DNA of 64,000 nucleotides from the NCBI RefSeq assembly GCF_000365305.1, contig NZ_CM001841.1, positions 2,122,962 through 2,186,961 of the forward strand. Direction: 5' to 3'. The notes under the pieces are model-generated. The model was not told the DNA's origin and made no database searches. It was given only the letters and a program-made list of their open reading frames with translations. How positions within the stretch are numbered: position 1 is the stretch's first letter; every line of letters begins with the position of its first letter. The position numbers were made by a program, and so were the translations under genes. Shown here in pieces: positions 18,986 to 29,546 of the stretch. Source of the DNA: Dickeya dianthicola NCPPB 453. GTDB lineage: Bacteria; Pseudomonadota; Gammaproteobacteria; Enterobacterales; Enterobacteriaceae.

Positions 18986-19206
18986 TTTAATTATTGAATT
19001 TTACATCATGAATTTTATTTTTCACATTTTGTTTTCTTCTTAATAAATCCATAATTATGAACATATTTATCAATCTGTGACGCGAATCTTGTTTGTGAGA
19101 ACGGGTGCGATGAGATGGGGGAGGGCCATCTGCGGCAACAAAACGACAGGCATCGTCAATCGCGGTTCGATCAGGGCATCAGGCAAGAACTGGAGCCCTT
19201 AATAAG
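18986..19206. other. AT-rich spacer between porin promoter and trp terminator, no gene seen
   Basis: Very AT-rich up to about 19075, then ordinary composition. No credible coding sequence. AT-richness of this kind is typical of H-NS-bound DNA, an inference only. Confidence 0.45.
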
Positions 19207-19242
19207 AAAAAAACGCCATAGCCGGAACAACCGGCTATGGCG
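19204..19242 (-). terminator. Terminator of the trp operon
   Basis: On the minus strand a perfect 12-bp stem CGCCATAGCCGG / CCGGCTATGGCG with a 5-nt loop is followed by a run of seven T, 18 bp after trpA. Confidence 0.93.
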
Positions 19243-19260
19243 GAAAACAAGGGGGGAGGA

Positions 19261-20070
19261 TTAACCTGCGCGGGTGGCGGCTTTCATGCCGCGAACAAAA
19301 TCGGTCAGTTTTGCGAGCATTTCATCCGGCTGGGAATAGTATTGCTCGATGATTTTGACAATTGCTGAACCGGAGATGGCTCCGGCCGCGCCGGATTCCA
19401 GCGCTTTTTGCACCTGAGCCGGCTCAGAAATGCCAAAACCAAGCAACGGCGGCGCCGCGTGGTATTCCCGCAGTTTTTCCAGCAGATGGTGCAGCGGCAG
19501 TTGAGCGCGGGTTTCTGCGCCGGTTACGCCCGCTCTGGATAGCAGGTAGGTATAACCGCGACCGAAAGAGGACACTTCACGCAGCAGGTCGTCATCGGCA
19601 TTCGGCGGGCAGATGAAGATGGGCGCGACGCCATGCTTCATCGCCGCCGCGCGAAACGGCGCCGACTCTTCCACCGGTACGTCGGCTATCAGCACCGAGT
19701 CAACGCCGGTTTCGGCGCAACGCTGGTAAAAGGCATCGATACCGTTACTGAACACCAGATTGGCGTACATCAGCAAACCGATCGGCAGATCAGGGTATTT
19801 CTGGCGGATGGTAGCCAGCATTTCAAAACAGTGGGCCGGGGTGACACCCGCGGCGAAGGCGCGCAGCGTCGCATTTTGAATGGTCGGGCCGTCCGCCAGC
19901 GGATCGGAGAACGGGATCCCCAGCTCCAGCGCGTCGGCACCTGCGGCGACCAGTGCATCAATAATTTGCAGCGAAAGCGCAGGCGAAGGGTCGCCCAGCG
20001 TGACGAACGGCACAAACGCCCCTTCCTGTTTTTCCGACAGCCGTGTAAACAAAGCGTGGTAGCGTTCCAT
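19261..20070 (-). CDS. trpA: Tryptophan synthase alpha chain
   Basis: Cleaves indole-3-glycerol phosphate to indole and glyceraldehyde-3-phosphate; the indole is channelled to TrpB in the alpha2-beta2 complex. The 269 residues carry the catalytic Glu49 ([11 protein letters not shown]) and Asp60 ([20 protein letters not shown]). The start ATG shares one base with the trpB stop (TGATG), so translation of the two subunits is coupled. Last gene of the operon. Confidence 0.98.
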   Translation of the reverse strand: MERYHALFTRLSEKQEGAFVPFVTLGDPSPALSLQIIDALVAAGADALELGIPFSDPLADGPTIQNATLRAFAAGVTPAHCFEMLATIRQKYPDLPIGLLMYANLVFSNGIDAFYQRCAETGVDSVLIADVPVEESAPFRAAAMKHGVAPIFICPPNADDDLLREVSSFGRGYTYLLSRAGVTGAETRAQLPLHHLLEKLREYHAAPPLLGFGISEPAQVQKALESGAAGAISGSAIVKIIEQYYSQPDEMLAKLTDFVRGMKAATRAG

Positions 20071-21260
20071 CAAATCTCTCCCCGGGATTTCAGAATGTCG
20101 TGAACCGTAAAAATGTCTTTATCGCCACGGCCGGACAGGTTGACCACCAGAATTTGCTCTTTCTCCGGTTCTGCTTTGATCATTTTCAGCGCATGAGCCA
20201 ACGCGTGTGATGACTCCAGCGCCGGGATGATGCCTTCGTGACGTGACAATTCCTTAAACGCATTCAGCGCTTCATCGTCGGTGACTGAGACATAATCTGC
20301 ACGTCCGATGCTGCTCAGATGCGCGTGCTGCGGCCCGACCGAGGGGAAATCCAGACCGGCTGAAATAGAGTACGACTCTTCGATTTGGCCGTCTTCGGTC
20401 TGCATCATCGGTGATTTCATACCGAAGTAGATACCGACTCGGCCATGTTTCAGCGGTGCGCCGTGCTGCCCGGTTTCGATACCTAGCCCCGCCGGTTCCA
20501 CGCCGATCAAACGCACCGACGGTTCGTCAATAAAATCAGCAAACATGCCGATGGCATTGGAGCCGCCGCCGACGCAGGCCAGCACCGCATCCGGCAGACG
20601 ACCTTCTTTTTCTTTCACCTGCGCTTTGGTTTCTTCCCCGATCATGCGCTGAAATTCCCGCACGATAGTGGGGTAAGGGTGGGGGCCGGCGGCGGTGCCC
20701 AGCAGATAATGGGCGGTTTCATAGCTGCCCGACCAGTCGCGCAGCGCCTCGTTGCAGGCGTCTTTCAGGGTGGCGGAGCCGCTGTGTACCGGAATGACTT
20801 CCGCACCCATCAACCGCATACGGAACACGTTCGGCGACTGGCGCTCCACGTCTTTGGCGCCCATGTAGACGCGACATTTCAGCCCCAGCAAGGCACAGGC
20901 CAGCGCGGTGGCGACGCCATGTTGGCCGGCGCCGGTTTCGGCGATGATTTCCGTCTTACCCATGCGCTTCGCCAGCAACGCCTGCCCCAATACCTGGTTG
21001 GTCTTGTGCGCGCCGCCGTGCAGCAGATCTTCGCGTTTCAGATAGAGTTTGGTTCGGGTGCCGGCGGTCAGGTTTTTACACAGGGTCAGCGCTGTCGGCC
21101 GTCCGGCGTAGTTTTTCAGCAGGTCGCCGAATTCAGCCTGAAACGCCGGGTCGCGCTGCGCGTTGACAAATGCCTCTTCCAACTGACGCAGGGCCGGTAT
21201 CAGGATCTGTGGTACGTACTGACCACCAAACTCGCCAAAATAAGGATTAAGTAACGTCAT
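20070..21260 (-). CDS. trpB: Tryptophan synthase beta chain
   Basis: PLP enzyme joining indole and serine to tryptophan. The 396 residues show the PLP lysine Lys86 in HGGAHKTNQ, the phosphate-binding loop [10 protein letters not shown], and the start [17 protein letters not shown]. 17 bp separate it from trpC. Confidence 0.98.
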   Translation of the reverse strand: MTLLNPYFGEFGGQYVPQILIPALRQLEEAFVNAQRDPAFQAEFGDLLKNYAGRPTALTLCKNLTAGTRTKLYLKREDLLHGGAHKTNQVLGQALLAKRMGKTEIIAETGAGQHGVATALACALLGLKCRVYMGAKDVERQSPNVFRMRLMGAEVIPVHSGSATLKDACNEALRDWSGSYETAHYLLGTAAGPHPYPTIVREFQRMIGEETKAQVKEKEGRLPDAVLACVGGGSNAIGMFADFIDEPSVRLIGVEPAGLGIETGQHGAPLKHGRVGIYFGMKSPMMQTEDGQIEESYSISAGLDFPSVGPQHAHLSSIGRADYVSVTDDEALNAFKELSRHEGIIPALESSHALAHALKMIKAEPEKEQILVVNLSGRGDKDIFTVHDILKSRGEI

Positions 21261-21277
21261 AATCAGCCTGTATCTTA

Positions 21278-22663
21278 TTATTCATGAGAGGTACGGCGCG
21301 GTTGCACCGTACGCAGCGTCTGGAATACCGCCGCGATTTTTTGCGGATCTTTGATGCCGGGTTGCGATTCCACGCCAGAGTTGAAATCCAGCCCGGCGGC
21401 GCCGAGTGTCGCGGCTTGCGCCACATTGTCTGGGTTGAGGCCGCCGGCCAGCAGCACCTGTTGCAGCGATTGAGCTCGCAGCAATGACCAGTCGAACGAT
21501 TGCCCGCTGCCGCCATGACCGTTGTCGAGCAGCACCCGGTCAACCTGCGCCAGCGCCAGCGGGGGCAGCGTGTCGCCGACGCGTTGCGCTTTCCAGATCT
21601 GGCAGGCCGCGGGCAGGTGTTCACGTAAGGCAGCGATGACGGCGTCGTCTTCGTGGCCGTGTAATTGAACCGCCGCCAGTTGGAGCGACGACGCGGTTTC
21701 CACGATGTCGGCCAGCGGCGCATCACGGAATACCCCGACATAACGCAGGGGCGCGCCGGCCATTACGGTACGTGCCTGTGACGTTGTCACGCAGCGCGGA
21801 GAATCGGCGACAAAAATCAGCCCGCCGTACACCGCGCCAGCCCGAAAGGCCGCCGCGGCATCGTCAGGACGGGTCAGCCCGCACACCTTGTTTTCTCCAA
21901 GGATGACCCGGCGTACCGCCAGCGTCAGGTCGTCTTCTTCCATTAGCGAACTGCCGATCAGAAAGCCATTGGCGTACTGGCTCAGTTCCTGAATTTGAGC
22001 ATGACGGCTGATACCGGATTCGCTGATCACCGTCACACCGGCAGGCAGACGCGGCGCCAGCGTGCGGGTGCGGTTCAGATCGATAGAGAGATCGCGCAGG
22101 TCGCGGTTGTTGATGCCGACCACGCGCGCTTCCAGCGCGATAGCGCGTTCCAGTTCGGCTTCATTGCTGGCTTCCGTCAGGATGCCCATATTCAGGCTGT
22201 GCGCGACCTGCGCCAGCCGGCGATACTGTTTATCATCCAGCACCGACAGCATCAACAGGATCGCGTCGGCCTGATAGTAACGGGCCAGATAGATCTGGTA
22301 CGGGTCGATAATGAAGTCCTTGCACAGCACCGGCTGGGCAACCGTCGCGCTGACCTGGGCCAGAAAAGCAAAATCGCCCTGAAAATACTTCTCGTCGGTC
22401 AGCACCGAAATGGCGGAGGCGTAATCCTGATAAACCTGAGCAATGGCAACCGGGTCGAAATCGGCGCGAATCAACCCCTTGGAAGGCGAGGCTTTTTTAC
22501 ACTCCAGAATAAATGCCGGATTGGCCTGCTTCAGCGACTGATAAAAGTGGCGCGAGCTGGGCGTTATCTGCGACTGAAAGCTGTCGAGCGGCTGTCGTTG
22601 CTGCCGTTCGGCGACCCACTGCGCTTTGTCGCGCACAATTTTGGTTAGTACGGTTTCTTGCAT
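21278..22663 (-). CDS. trpCF: Fused indole-3-glycerol phosphate synthase / phosphoribosylanthranilate isomerase
   Basis: Two successive steps of tryptophan synthesis in one chain, the usual arrangement in enterobacteria. Residues 1 to about 255 are the TrpC barrel ([57 protein letters not shown]); the rest is TrpF ([36 protein letters not shown]). I took ATG 22663, which gives the E. coli-like N-terminus [14 protein letters not shown] in 461 residues; ATGs at 22675 and 22672 overlapping the trpD stop are also possible. Confidence 0.97.
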   Translation of the reverse strand: MQETVLTKIVRDKAQWVAERQQRQPLDSFQSQITPSSRHFYQSLKQANPAFILECKKASPSKGLIRADFDPVAIAQVYQDYASAISVLTDEKYFQGDFAFLAQVSATVAQPVLCKDFIIDPYQIYLARYYQADAILLMLSVLDDKQYRRLAQVAHSLNMGILTEASNEAELERAIALEARVVGINNRDLRDLSIDLNRTRTLAPRLPAGVTVISESGISRHAQIQELSQYANGFLIGSSLMEEDDLTLAVRRVILGENKVCGLTRPDDAAAAFRAGAVYGGLIFVADSPRCVTTSQARTVMAGAPLRYVGVFRDAPLADIVETASSLQLAAVQLHGHEDDAVIAALREHLPAACQIWKAQRVGDTLPPLALAQVDRVLLDNGHGGSGQSFDWSLLRAQSLQQVLLAGGLNPDNVAQAATLGAAGLDFNSGVESQPGIKDPQKIAAVFQTLRTVQPRRTSHE

Positions 22664-22671
22664 TTTCTTCA

Positions 22672-23670
22672 TCATCCTCTGGCCGCCAGTTCCAGCACGC
22701 GCTGGTAAGCCTGACCGCTGTGAATCACGTCCAGCGCCTGCCGGGCATTCTGCCGCAGATCTTCCTGTCCGAACAGTTTCAGCAACAGCGCCACATTGGC
22801 GGCGACAGCCGCGTCGTGCGCCGGTTGACCCTTACCCTGAAGCAACCGGGCCAGAATATCACGGTTTTCTTCCGGCGCGCCGCCCAGCAAATCATCCAGT
22901 GCGAATGAGTCCAGCCCGAAATCATGGGGCGTCAGCTGGTAGGTTTCCACCTGACCGTCACGCAGTTCGGCTACCTGGGTCGGCGCATGAATGGCGACCT
23001 CATCCATGCCGCCGCCGTGTACCACGGCCGCGCGCTGGTACCCCAGCACTTTCAGGGTGTCGGCGATCGGCCGCACCAGCTCCGGCCGGTAGACGCCAAT
23101 CAGCGCCAGCGGCGGGCGGGCCGGGTTGATAAGCGGCCCCAGCACGTTGAACACGGTACGGGTTTTCAACTGCTGGCGTACCGGCATCGCGTGACGAAAA
23201 CCGGTGTGGTATTGCGGTGCAAACAGAAAGCATACCCCCAGATCGTCCAGCGCCTGACGCGAAACCTCCGCCGACATATCGAGCTTGATGCCGAACGCCG
23301 ACAGTAAATCCGACGAGCCGGAACGGCTGGAAACGCTGCGATTGCCGTGCTTGGCGATTTTCAGCCCGCAGGCGGCGGCCACAAACGCGCTGGCGGTGGA
23401 GATGTTGATGCTGTTGGTGCCGTCGCCGCCGGTGCCGACGATATCCGCAAACAGGTAGTCCGGGCGCGGGAACGGTTTGGCGTCGGCCAGCAGCGCGGTG
23501 GCGGCTCCGGCGATTTCATCCGGGTGTTCGCCGCGCACCTTCATGCTGATGAGCGCGGCGGCCAGTTGCGGCGGCTCCAGCTCGCCCTGAATGATGGCGG
23601 CAAACAGCTGCTGGCTTTCTGCCTGGCTCAGGATGTCGGCGCGGTACAATTTTTCAAGAATCGGTTGCAT
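22672..23670 (-). CDS. trpD: Anthranilate phosphoribosyltransferase
   Basis: Transfers the phosphoribosyl group from PRPP to anthranilate. The 332 residues begin [15 protein letters not shown] and contain the PRPP loop [17 protein letters not shown] and [17 protein letters not shown]. It is a free-standing protein: trpG is a separate gene 19 bp upstream, whereas in E. coli the two are one TrpGD chain. ATG 23670 follows GGAGA; the frame is open to 23688. Confidence 0.97.
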   Translation of the reverse strand: MQPILEKLYRADILSQAESQQLFAAIIQGELEPPQLAAALISMKVRGEHPDEIAGAATALLADAKPFPRPDYLFADIVGTGGDGTNSINISTASAFVAAACGLKIAKHGNRSVSSRSGSSDLLSAFGIKLDMSAEVSRQALDDLGVCFLFAPQYHTGFRHAMPVRQQLKTRTVFNVLGPLINPARPPLALIGVYRPELVRPIADTLKVLGYQRAAVVHGGGMDEVAIHAPTQVAELRDGQVETYQLTPHDFGLDSFALDDLLGGAPEENRDILARLLQGKGQPAHDAAVAANVALLLKLFGQEDLRQNARQALDVIHSGQAYQRVLELAARG

Positions 23671-23689
23671 CAGTGATGTCTCCTTCAAA

Positions 23690-24268
23690 TCAGGCCAGAG
23701 CCCAGTCCAGCGTCTGGTTCAGCAGACGTGCGCCGTGAGTGGTGAGGATGGATTCCGGGTGGAACTGGAAGCCGCAAACGCGATGCTCGTCATGGCGCAC
23801 CGCCATCACCATGCCGTTGAAACTGGCGTTAATCACCAGCCCGGCCGGGATATTGCTTCCCACCAGCGAGTGATAACGCGCCACCGGCAACGGGCTGGGC
23901 AGGCCGCTGAACATCGCCTGACTGTCGTGCTCAACACTGGACGCTTTGCCGTGCAGAATTTCACCGGCCTGGCCGACATGGCCGCCGTAGGCTTCGACGA
24001 TGGCCTGATGACCCAGACAGATGCCGATGATCGGCAACTGACCGCGCAAACGTTGCAGCAGCGCCGGCATACAGCCGGCTTCAGACGGCGTGCCGGGGCC
24101 GGGCGAGAGCATCAGCACCGGTTTTTCCAGGTGCCGCAGACGGTCGATAATGACGTCGGCAGGCAGTTGGTTGCGGTACACCACCACGTTGTGGCCGCTG
24201 GCGCGCAGCTGGTCGACCAGGTTATAGGTAAAGGAGTCGATATTATCGAGCAACAGGATATCGGCCAT
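23690..24268 (-). CDS. trpG: Anthranilate synthase component II (glutamine amidotransferase)
   Basis: Supplies ammonia from glutamine to TrpE. The 192 residues form a class I amidotransferase domain with the nucleophile Cys84 in GICLGHQAI, oxyanion segment [12 protein letters not shown], and the His-Glu pair in FQFHPESIL. Start overlaps the trpE stop by one base (TGATG), consistent with equal synthesis of the two subunits. Not fused to trpD. Confidence 0.97.
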   Translation of the reverse strand: MADILLLDNIDSFTYNLVDQLRASGHNVVVYRNQLPADVIIDRLRHLEKPVLMLSPGPGTPSEAGCMPALLQRLRGQLPIIGICLGHQAIVEAYGGHVGQAGEILHGKASSVEHDSQAMFSGLPSPLPVARYHSLVGSNIPAGLVINASFNGMVMAVRHDEHRVCGFQFHPESILTTHGARLLNQTLDWALA

Positions 24269-25830
24269 CAGAACACCTCCCGGGCATGATGCGCACTGGC
24301 AATCGCGCGCAGAACCGCGCGGGCTTTGTTACGGGTTTCATCGGCTTCGGCCTGCGGGTGAGAGTCCAACACCACGCCGGCGCCGGCCTGTACGGTGGCG
24401 ATACCGTCTTCCACATAAGCGGAGCGGATCACGATGCAGGTGTCGAGGTCGCCGCGGGCGGTGAAGTAGCCCACCGCGCCGCCGTAGCTGCCGCGGCGGG
24501 TTTTTTCGCTTTCCGCGATCAGTTGCATGGCGCGCACTTTAGGGGCGCCGCTCAGCGTGCCCATGTTCATGCAGGCGCGGTAGGCGTGCAGCACATCCAG
24601 ATCCGCGCGCAGGGTACCGACCACGCGGGACACCAGATGCATCACGAACGAATAGCGGTCCACCTTGGTCAGGTCCGCCACATAGCGGCTGCCGGGTTCG
24701 CAGATGCGCGCCAGATCGTTGCGCGCCAGGTCCACCAGCATCAGGTGTTCGGCCAGCTCTTTATGATCGGTACGCATTTCCAGCTCGATACGGCTGTCCA
24801 GATCCCGGTCCAGCGAACCGTCGGCGCAGCGGCCGCGCGGGCGGGTGCCGGCGATAGGGTAGATTTCGATCTGGCGGCTGGCGGCGTCGTATTTGAGCGA
24901 ACTTTCCGGCGACGCGCCGAACAGGGTGAAGTCTTGATCCTGCATATAGAACATGTAAGGGCTGGGGTTGTTGTCTTTCAGGGTCTGGTAGGCGGCCAGC
25001 GGCGACGGGCACGGCAGTGAGAAACGGCGAGACGGCACCACCTGGAAGATTTCGCCGATGCGGATCGCCTGCTGCATCTGGCTGACCACGGCGCCGTAAT
25101 CTTCATCGCTCTGGTTGCAGGCCAGCGTCATGGTGTCCAGCGTCTGGCACGGCAACGCCGGGGCAGGCTGGCGCAACTGATGCTGCAACTGCTCCAGACG
25201 CTGTTGCAGGCGCTGGCGTTCCGTGGCGTTAGGCGTAAACAGGCTGGCTTGCAGATGGGTGGCGCGTTGCTGATGGTCCACCACCAGCAGGGTTTCAGCC
25301 AGGTAGAAACAGTAATCCGGACAGCGCTGCTGCTGGCTGAGCGGCGGCAGGCTTTCGAAGCCGGCCACCAGATCGTAGGCGAACAACCCGCCGAAGAACA
25401 TGGCTTCACGCTCATGTTCCGGGCATGCCACCAGCGTCAGCAGTTGGCGCAGTGCGTCAAATACCGACAGGGAACGCAGCCGCGTGTCTTCGTCCTGCAT
25501 GATATCGAGGCTGGGAAAGGTCAGTTCGCGGCTGTTCGGGTGTACATCGACGATGACATCAGCAGGCAGTGCGCTATCCAACAGCGGCAACAGCGATGCG
25601 CCGTTGGCGGTCAGCGCCTGAATCGACACCTGCGGGCCGAGGGCGGTAATGCGCAGGGCGCTGTCGACGATCAGCAGGCTTTGCAGATTCTGTTTGCTGT
25701 CGATCTCCGCCGACTCCAGCAGCAGAGTTGCCGGGCGGGCGCCGCACAGTTGATGGAACATCGCGCTGGGGTCGTTGCGGTATTGGGCACCGATGCGCAG
25801 CAGCTCAAGTTCAGGTTGTGGTGTTTGCAT
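24268..25830 (-). CDS. trpE: Anthranilate synthase component I
   Basis: Converts chorismate to anthranilate, the committed step, feedback-inhibited by tryptophan. Length 520 equals E. coli TrpE. The inhibitor-site motif LLLES (residues about 36-40) is present, as are the chorismate-binding segments [50 protein letters not shown] and [12 protein letters not shown] 25830 gives [11 protein letters not shown]; the frame extends upstream through the attenuator but that part is not the protein. Confidence 0.98.
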   Translation of the reverse strand: MQTPQPELELLRIGAQYRNDPSAMFHQLCGARPATLLLESAEIDSKQNLQSLLIVDSALRITALGPQVSIQALTANGASLLPLLDSALPADVIVDVHPNSRELTFPSLDIMQDEDTRLRSLSVFDALRQLLTLVACPEHEREAMFFGGLFAYDLVAGFESLPPLSQQQRCPDYCFYLAETLLVVDHQQRATHLQASLFTPNATERQRLQQRLEQLQHQLRQPAPALPCQTLDTMTLACNQSDEDYGAVVSQMQQAIRIGEIFQVVPSRRFSLPCPSPLAAYQTLKDNNPSPYMFYMQDQDFTLFGASPESSLKYDAASRQIEIYPIAGTRPRGRCADGSLDRDLDSRIELEMRTDHKELAEHLMLVDLARNDLARICEPGSRYVADLTKVDRYSFVMHLVSRVVGTLRADLDVLHAYRACMNMGTLSGAPKVRAMQLIAESEKTRRGSYGGAVGYFTARGDLDTCIVIRSAYVEDGIATVQAGAGVVLDSHPQAEADETRNKARAVLRAIASAHHAREVF

Positions 25831-25853
25831 GATGTTTACTCGTATTTTGTCTA

Positions 25854-25878
25854 TAAAAAAACCCGCTTCAGCGGGCTT
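25854..25878 (-). terminator. trp attenuator
   Basis: On the minus strand AGCCCGC, loop TGAA and GCGGGTT are followed by a T-run, between the leader peptide and trpE. The GCCCG arm can also pair with CGGGC inside the leader coding region (25920-25924), a candidate antiterminator. Confidence 0.9.
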
Positions 25879-25891
25879 CAGGATAGGCATG

Positions 25892-25990
25892 TCAGAAATG
25901 GCTATGCGTTATCAATGTCGCCCGTAACAGGAATAAGCGCCACCAACCAGCATGATTGTTCAGGGGCAGGGTCGTTACCGTCATCGCCAT
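25892..25990 (-). CDS. trpL: trp operon leader peptide
   Basis: A 32-codon frame (or 30 from the second ATG at 25984, which is better spaced from GAGGA) that contains tandem Trp codons in [12 protein letters not shown]. It precedes a terminator-like attenuator, the classic arrangement in which ribosome stalling at Trp codons under tryptophan shortage lets transcription continue. It is unusually long: E. coli TrpL has 14 residues and stops three codons after the Trp pair, here translation runs 15 codons further to TGA at 25892. Confidence 0.88.
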   Translation of the reverse strand: MAMTVTTLPLNNHAGWWRLFLLRATLITHSHF

Positions 25991-26021
25991 TGTCCTCGTT
26001 TATCGTTACATTCGAACTTGT

Positions 26022-26055
26022 GTACTAGTTAACTGGAGCGGGAAAGAGAAGTCAA
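26022..26055 (-). promoter_or_regulatory. trp promoter and TrpR operator
   Basis: On the minus strand TTGACT (26055-26050), a 17-bp spacer and TTAACT (26032-26027) form the promoter. The operator AGTTAACTAGTACACAAG overlaps the -10 box and matches the E. coli trp operator AGTTAACTAGTACGCAAG with one difference. Confidence 0.93.
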
Positions 26056-26202
26056 TAACATTCCATCCGATTTTTTCGGGGAGATGTCCGGTTGTCGGTG
26101 GCGGGCCGACAACTCGCCCCGGACCAACCGATCTTTTTTCCTTTTTGACGAGGTTGGTGGCATCATGCCGGCTGAAATTCCCTGAGCAGAGAGACACCTG
26201 AC

Positions 26203-27075
26203 GTGCCAGACGAGTTGCCGGTATCCCCGACGTATCCCCTGTATGACCTGCATAGCCACACCACGGTTTCCGACGGTTTGCTAACGCCAACCGAACTGGT
26301 GCAGCGCGCGGTGAGTATGCGCGTCAGCGTGCTGGCGATCACCGATCACGACACCACGGCGGCGCTGGATGAGGCGTATACCGCTATTCAGCGGCAGGCG
26401 TTGCCGCTGCGGTTGATTGCCGGCGTCGAGATTTCCACCGTGTGGGAAAATCATGAAATCCATATTGTCGGGCTGGGGCTGGATTGCCGACACCCGGTGC
26501 TGACGTTATTACTGCAACAACAGGTGCAGTACCGCGAGCAGCGGGCCGGGCAGATCGCGCAGCGCTTGGAAAAGGCGCTGATTCCGGATGCGCTGGCAGG
26601 GGCGTCGCGGCTAGCGGAAGGCGGCATGATCACCCGCGGGCATTTCGCGCGTTATCTGGTGGAATTGGGGAAAGCCGCAACGGTGGCGCAGGTGTTCAAA
26701 AAATACCTGGCCAAAGGGAAAACCGGTTATGTGCCGCCGCAGTGGTGTACAATACAGCAAGCCGTGGACGCTATCCGCCAGTCGGGCGGGGTCGCGGTGC
26801 TGGCGCATCCCGGTCGCTATGATTTGACCGCCAAGTGGCTGAAACGATTGATTGGGCACTTTGCCGAGTGCGGCGGGGAAGCGATGGAGGTCGCCCAGTG
26901 TCAACAGGCGCCGGACGAGCGTTCATATTTAGCGCGCTATGCGCAGGATTACCATTTGCTGGGGTCGCAAGGGTCTGATTTTCATCAGCCCTGCGCCTGG
27001 ATAGAACTGGGCCGAAAATTGTGGCTGCCCGCCGGCGTGGAACCCGTCTGGCAACATCCGGCGTTGGCCGGTTAA
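26203..27075 (+). CDS. rnm: RNase AM (5'-3' exoribonuclease of the PHP family)
   Basis: Formerly YciV/TrpH. In E. coli it trims 5' ends of 5S, 16S and 23S rRNA precursors and acts on short oligonucleotides and 3',5'-pAp. The 290 residues show PHP metal motifs: YDLHSHTTVSDG, ITDHDT, GVEIS, NHEIHIVG, LAHPGRY and GSDFH. It starts at GTG 26203 after GAGAGA. It is divergent from the trp promoter, as in E. coli. Confidence 0.94.
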   Translation: MPDELPVSPTYPLYDLHSHTTVSDGLLTPTELVQRAVSMRVSVLAITDHDTTAALDEAYTAIQRQALPLRLIAGVEISTVWENHEIHIVGLGLDCRHPVLTLLLQQQVQYREQRAGQIAQRLEKALIPDALAGASRLAEGGMITRGHFARYLVELGKAATVAQVFKKYLAKGKTGYVPPQWCTIQQAVDAIRQSGGVAVLAHPGRYDLTAKWLKRLIGHFAECGGEAMEVAQCQQAPDERSYLARYAQDYHLLGSQGSDFHQPCAWIELGRKLWLPAGVEPVWQHPALAG

Positions 27076-27165
27076 GCCCCGGTATGTATCCGACAGCATT
27101 CGTTCAACCCGTTAAGGCGGTGTCGCCAGCCGGGATGTACGTTTTCAGAAGGCAGAGGACGTAGC

Positions 27166-27786
27166 ATGAGTCAGTTTTTCTATATTCATCCGCAGAACCC
27201 GCAACCGCGGCTGATCAACCAGACGGTGGAAATCCTGCACAAGGGCGGGGTGATTGTTTATCCCACCGATTCAGGGTACGCACTCGGGTGCATGCTGGAA
27301 GATAAGGCGGCGATGGAGCGCATCTGCCGCATCCGTGATCTGGATCAGAACCACAACTTCACCCTGATGTGCCGCGATCTGTCGGAGTTGTCTTCTTATG
27401 CTTATGTGGATAACACCGCGTTCCGGTTAATCAAGAATAATACCCCCGGCAATTACACCTTTATTCTTAAAGCGACCAAGGAAGTGCCGCGTCGCCTGAT
27501 GAATGAAAAACGTAAAACCATCGGCATGCGCGTGCCGTCCAACCCGATTGCGCTGGAATTGCTGGCGGCGTTGAATGAGCCATTAATGTCGACCACGCTG
27601 ATGCTGCCGGGCAACGATTTTGCCGAATCCGATCCGGAAGAAATTCAGGAACAACTGGGCAAACGGGTGAATTTGGTCATTCACGGCGGTTTTCTGGGGC
27701 AACAGCCCACCACGGTTATCGATCTGACCGAGTCCGTGCCGGAGGTGGTGCGCGAAGGCACCGGTGATGTGACGCCCTTTCTGTAG
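27166..27786 (+). CDS. yciO: YciO family protein (Sua5/YrdC-like)
   Basis: Relative of TsaC/YrdC, the threonylcarbamoyl-AMP synthases used in tRNA t6A modification; YciO itself is not the main enzyme in E. coli. The 206 residues include the YrdC-fold segments GGVIVYPTDSGYALGCML, ICRIRDLDQNHNFTLMC, TPGNYTFILKAT and GMRVPSNPIALELL. It lies 90 bp after rnm and probably shares its transcript. Confidence 0.95.
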   Translation: MSQFFYIHPQNPQPRLINQTVEILHKGGVIVYPTDSGYALGCMLEDKAAMERICRIRDLDQNHNFTLMCRDLSELSSYAYVDNTAFRLIKNNTPGNYTFILKATKEVPRRLMNEKRKTIGMRVPSNPIALELLAALNEPLMSTTLMLPGNDFAESDPEEIQEQLGKRVNLVIHGGFLGQQPTTVIDLTESVPEVVREGTGDVTPFL

Positions 27787-27882
27787 CGCCGAAACGCCGA
27801 TAATGGCGTATCCCTGAGCGTATTCACCGCCGCCAACATTTGGCATACAAACGGTATGAATCAGGGTATAATCGCGTCAATA

Positions 27883-27917
27883 TGCGTTAACCCTTTATTT
27901 TTTCATGAGTTAACGCA
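27883..27917 (+). repeat. Inverted repeat in the rluB leader
   Basis: TGCGTTAAC (27883-27891) and GTTAACGCA (27909-27917) are perfect 9-bp arms around 17 bases. They lie just after a TATAAT (27867-27872), so would sit at the start of the rluB transcript if that is its -10 box. Confidence 0.6.
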
Positions 27918-27977
27918 ATTTCTGGTCATCATGACATTCCCCCCGACGCCTGTGAAGGCGACACCAGAGGTTGCTCA

Positions 27978-28868
27978 ATGAGCGAAAAACTACAGAAAGT
28001 GCTGGCGCGTGCAGGGCACGGTTCACGCCGCGAAATTGAAAGTATGATTGAAGCCGGGCGCATCAGCGTCGACGGCAAGATTGCCACGCTGGGGGACCGC
28101 GTTGAGGTTACCCGGGCGACCAAAATCCGTCTTGACGGGCATGTGGTGTCGGTGCGCGAAACCGAAGAAACCGTGTGCCGTGTGTTGATGTATTACAAAC
28201 CGGAAGGGGAACTCTGTACCCGCAGCGACCCGGAAGGTCGGCCAACGGTATTTGACCGTCTGCCGCGTATTCAGGGATACCGCTGGGTAGCAGTAGGGCG
28301 TCTGGATGTGAATACCTCCGGCCTGTTGCTGTTTACCACTGACGGCGAGCTGGCGAATCGCCTGATGCACCCCAGCCGTGAAGTGGAACGTGAGTATGCC
28401 GTGCGCGTGTTCGGCGAAGTGGGCGATGACAAAATTCGCCAACTGAGCAAAGGCGTGCAGTTGGAAGACGGTCCGGCGGCGTTCCGCTCGATCCGCTACC
28501 AGGGGGGCGAAGGGTTGAACCAGTGGTACAACGTGACGCTGACCGAAGGCCGTAACCGCGAGGTGCGGCGGTTGTGGGAAGCGGTCGGCGTGCAGGTGAG
28601 CCGCCTGATTCGTGTGCGCTACGGCGACATTCAGTTGCCGAAAGGAGTGCCGCGCGGCGGCTGGATGGAGATGGGCCTGACCGACGTCAACTACCTGCGT
28701 GAACTGGTGCAACTGACGCCGGAAACGGTCAGCAAATTGCCGGTGGAGCGTGAGCGTCGCCGGGTGAAAGCCAACCAAATCCGCCGTGCGGTGAAACGCC
28801 ACAGCCAGGTGGGTGTCAGTAATCGCCCGGCTAGCGGCCGCCGTAGCGCGCCGAAGCGCAACGGTTAA
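27978..28868 (+). CDS. rluB: 23S rRNA pseudouridine(2605) synthase RluB
   Basis: Modifies U2605 of 23S rRNA. The 296 residues comprise an N-terminal S4 RNA-binding domain (about 1-60, [18 protein letters not shown]), the RsuA-type catalytic core with Asp110 in [11 protein letters not shown], and a basic tail ending [10 protein letters not shown] typical of RluB. yciQ, which precedes rluB in E. coli, is absent. Confidence 0.95.
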   Translation: MSEKLQKVLARAGHGSRREIESMIEAGRISVDGKIATLGDRVEVTRATKIRLDGHVVSVRETEETVCRVLMYYKPEGELCTRSDPEGRPTVFDRLPRIQGYRWVAVGRLDVNTSGLLLFTTDGELANRLMHPSREVEREYAVRVFGEVGDDKIRQLSKGVQLEDGPAAFRSIRYQGGEGLNQWYNVTLTEGRNREVRRLWEAVGVQVSRLIRVRYGDIQLPKGVPRGGWMEMGLTDVNYLRELVQLTPETVSKLPVERERRRVKANQIRRAVKRHSQVGVSNRPASGRRSAPKRNG

Positions 28869-28890
28869 TAACAGTTTAGTTGCCCGCCTA

Positions 28891-28914
28891 ACGCTGTGCC
28901 CGCAGGCGCAGCGT
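28891..28914. terminator. Hairpin between convergent rluB and btuR
   Basis: ACGCTGTGCC and GGCGCAGCGT form a 10-bp stem (one G-T pair) with loop CGCA. No T-run on either side, so its role as a terminator is uncertain. Confidence 0.4.
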
Positions 28915-28934
28915 CATCCTTCCGTCGTTATCCC

Positions 28935-29525
28935 TCACCAGTCGATACCTTGCTGGGCCTGAATGCCGGCGTCAAAGGCGTGCTTCACCGGCCGCATTTC
29001 CGTTACCGTATCCGCCAGTTCCAGCACATCGCGATGGCAGCCCCGGCCGGTGATGATCACGCTCTGGTGCGCCGGGCGCTGTCGCAGGGCGGCAATCACC
29101 GCGTCCAGCGGCAAATAGTCGTAGCTGATCATGTAGGTCAACTCGTCAAGCACCACCAGATCGAGCGAGTCATCCGCCAGCATCCGTAACCCATGCTGCC
29201 AGACACGCCCGGCCGCGTCGGTATCGGTCTGGCGATTTTGGGTTTCCCAGGTAAAGCCGGTCGCCATCACCTGAAATTCCACCCCGTGTTGTTGCAGCAG
29301 ATGTTTCTCGCCGTTCGGCCATTCGCCTTTGATGAACTGGATCACTCCCGCTTTCAGGCCGTGGCCCACCGCCCGGGTTACGGTGCCGAAGGCTGCGGTG
29401 GTTTTGCCTTTGCCGTTGCCGGTAAACACTATCAGGGTGCCGCGCACATCCGTGGCGGCGGCGATGCGGGCGTCTACTTTTTCTTTCAGCCGTTGCTGAC
29501 GTTGCTGATGACGGTCGTCACTCAT
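28935..29525 (-). CDS. btuR: Cob(I)yrinic acid a,c-diamide adenosyltransferase
   Basis: CobA/BtuR-type enzyme that adds the adenosyl group to corrinoids, needed for coenzyme B12. The 196 residues carry the P-loop GNGKGKTT (36-43), the segment QFIKGEWPNGE and VVLDELTYMISYDYL. Its start is 21 bp after the yciK stop; the two form an operon as in E. coli. Confidence 0.96.
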   Translation of the reverse strand: MSDDRHQQRQQRLKEKVDARIAAATDVRGTLIVFTGNGKGKTTAAFGTVTRAVGHGLKAGVIQFIKGEWPNGEKHLLQQHGVEFQVMATGFTWETQNRQTDTDAAGRVWQHGLRMLADDSLDLVVLDELTYMISYDYLPLDAVIAALRQRPAHQSVIITGRGCHRDVLELADTVTEMRPVKHAFDAGIQAQQGIDW

Positions 29526-29546
29526 GAGTCGGTATCCTTCGCTTGA

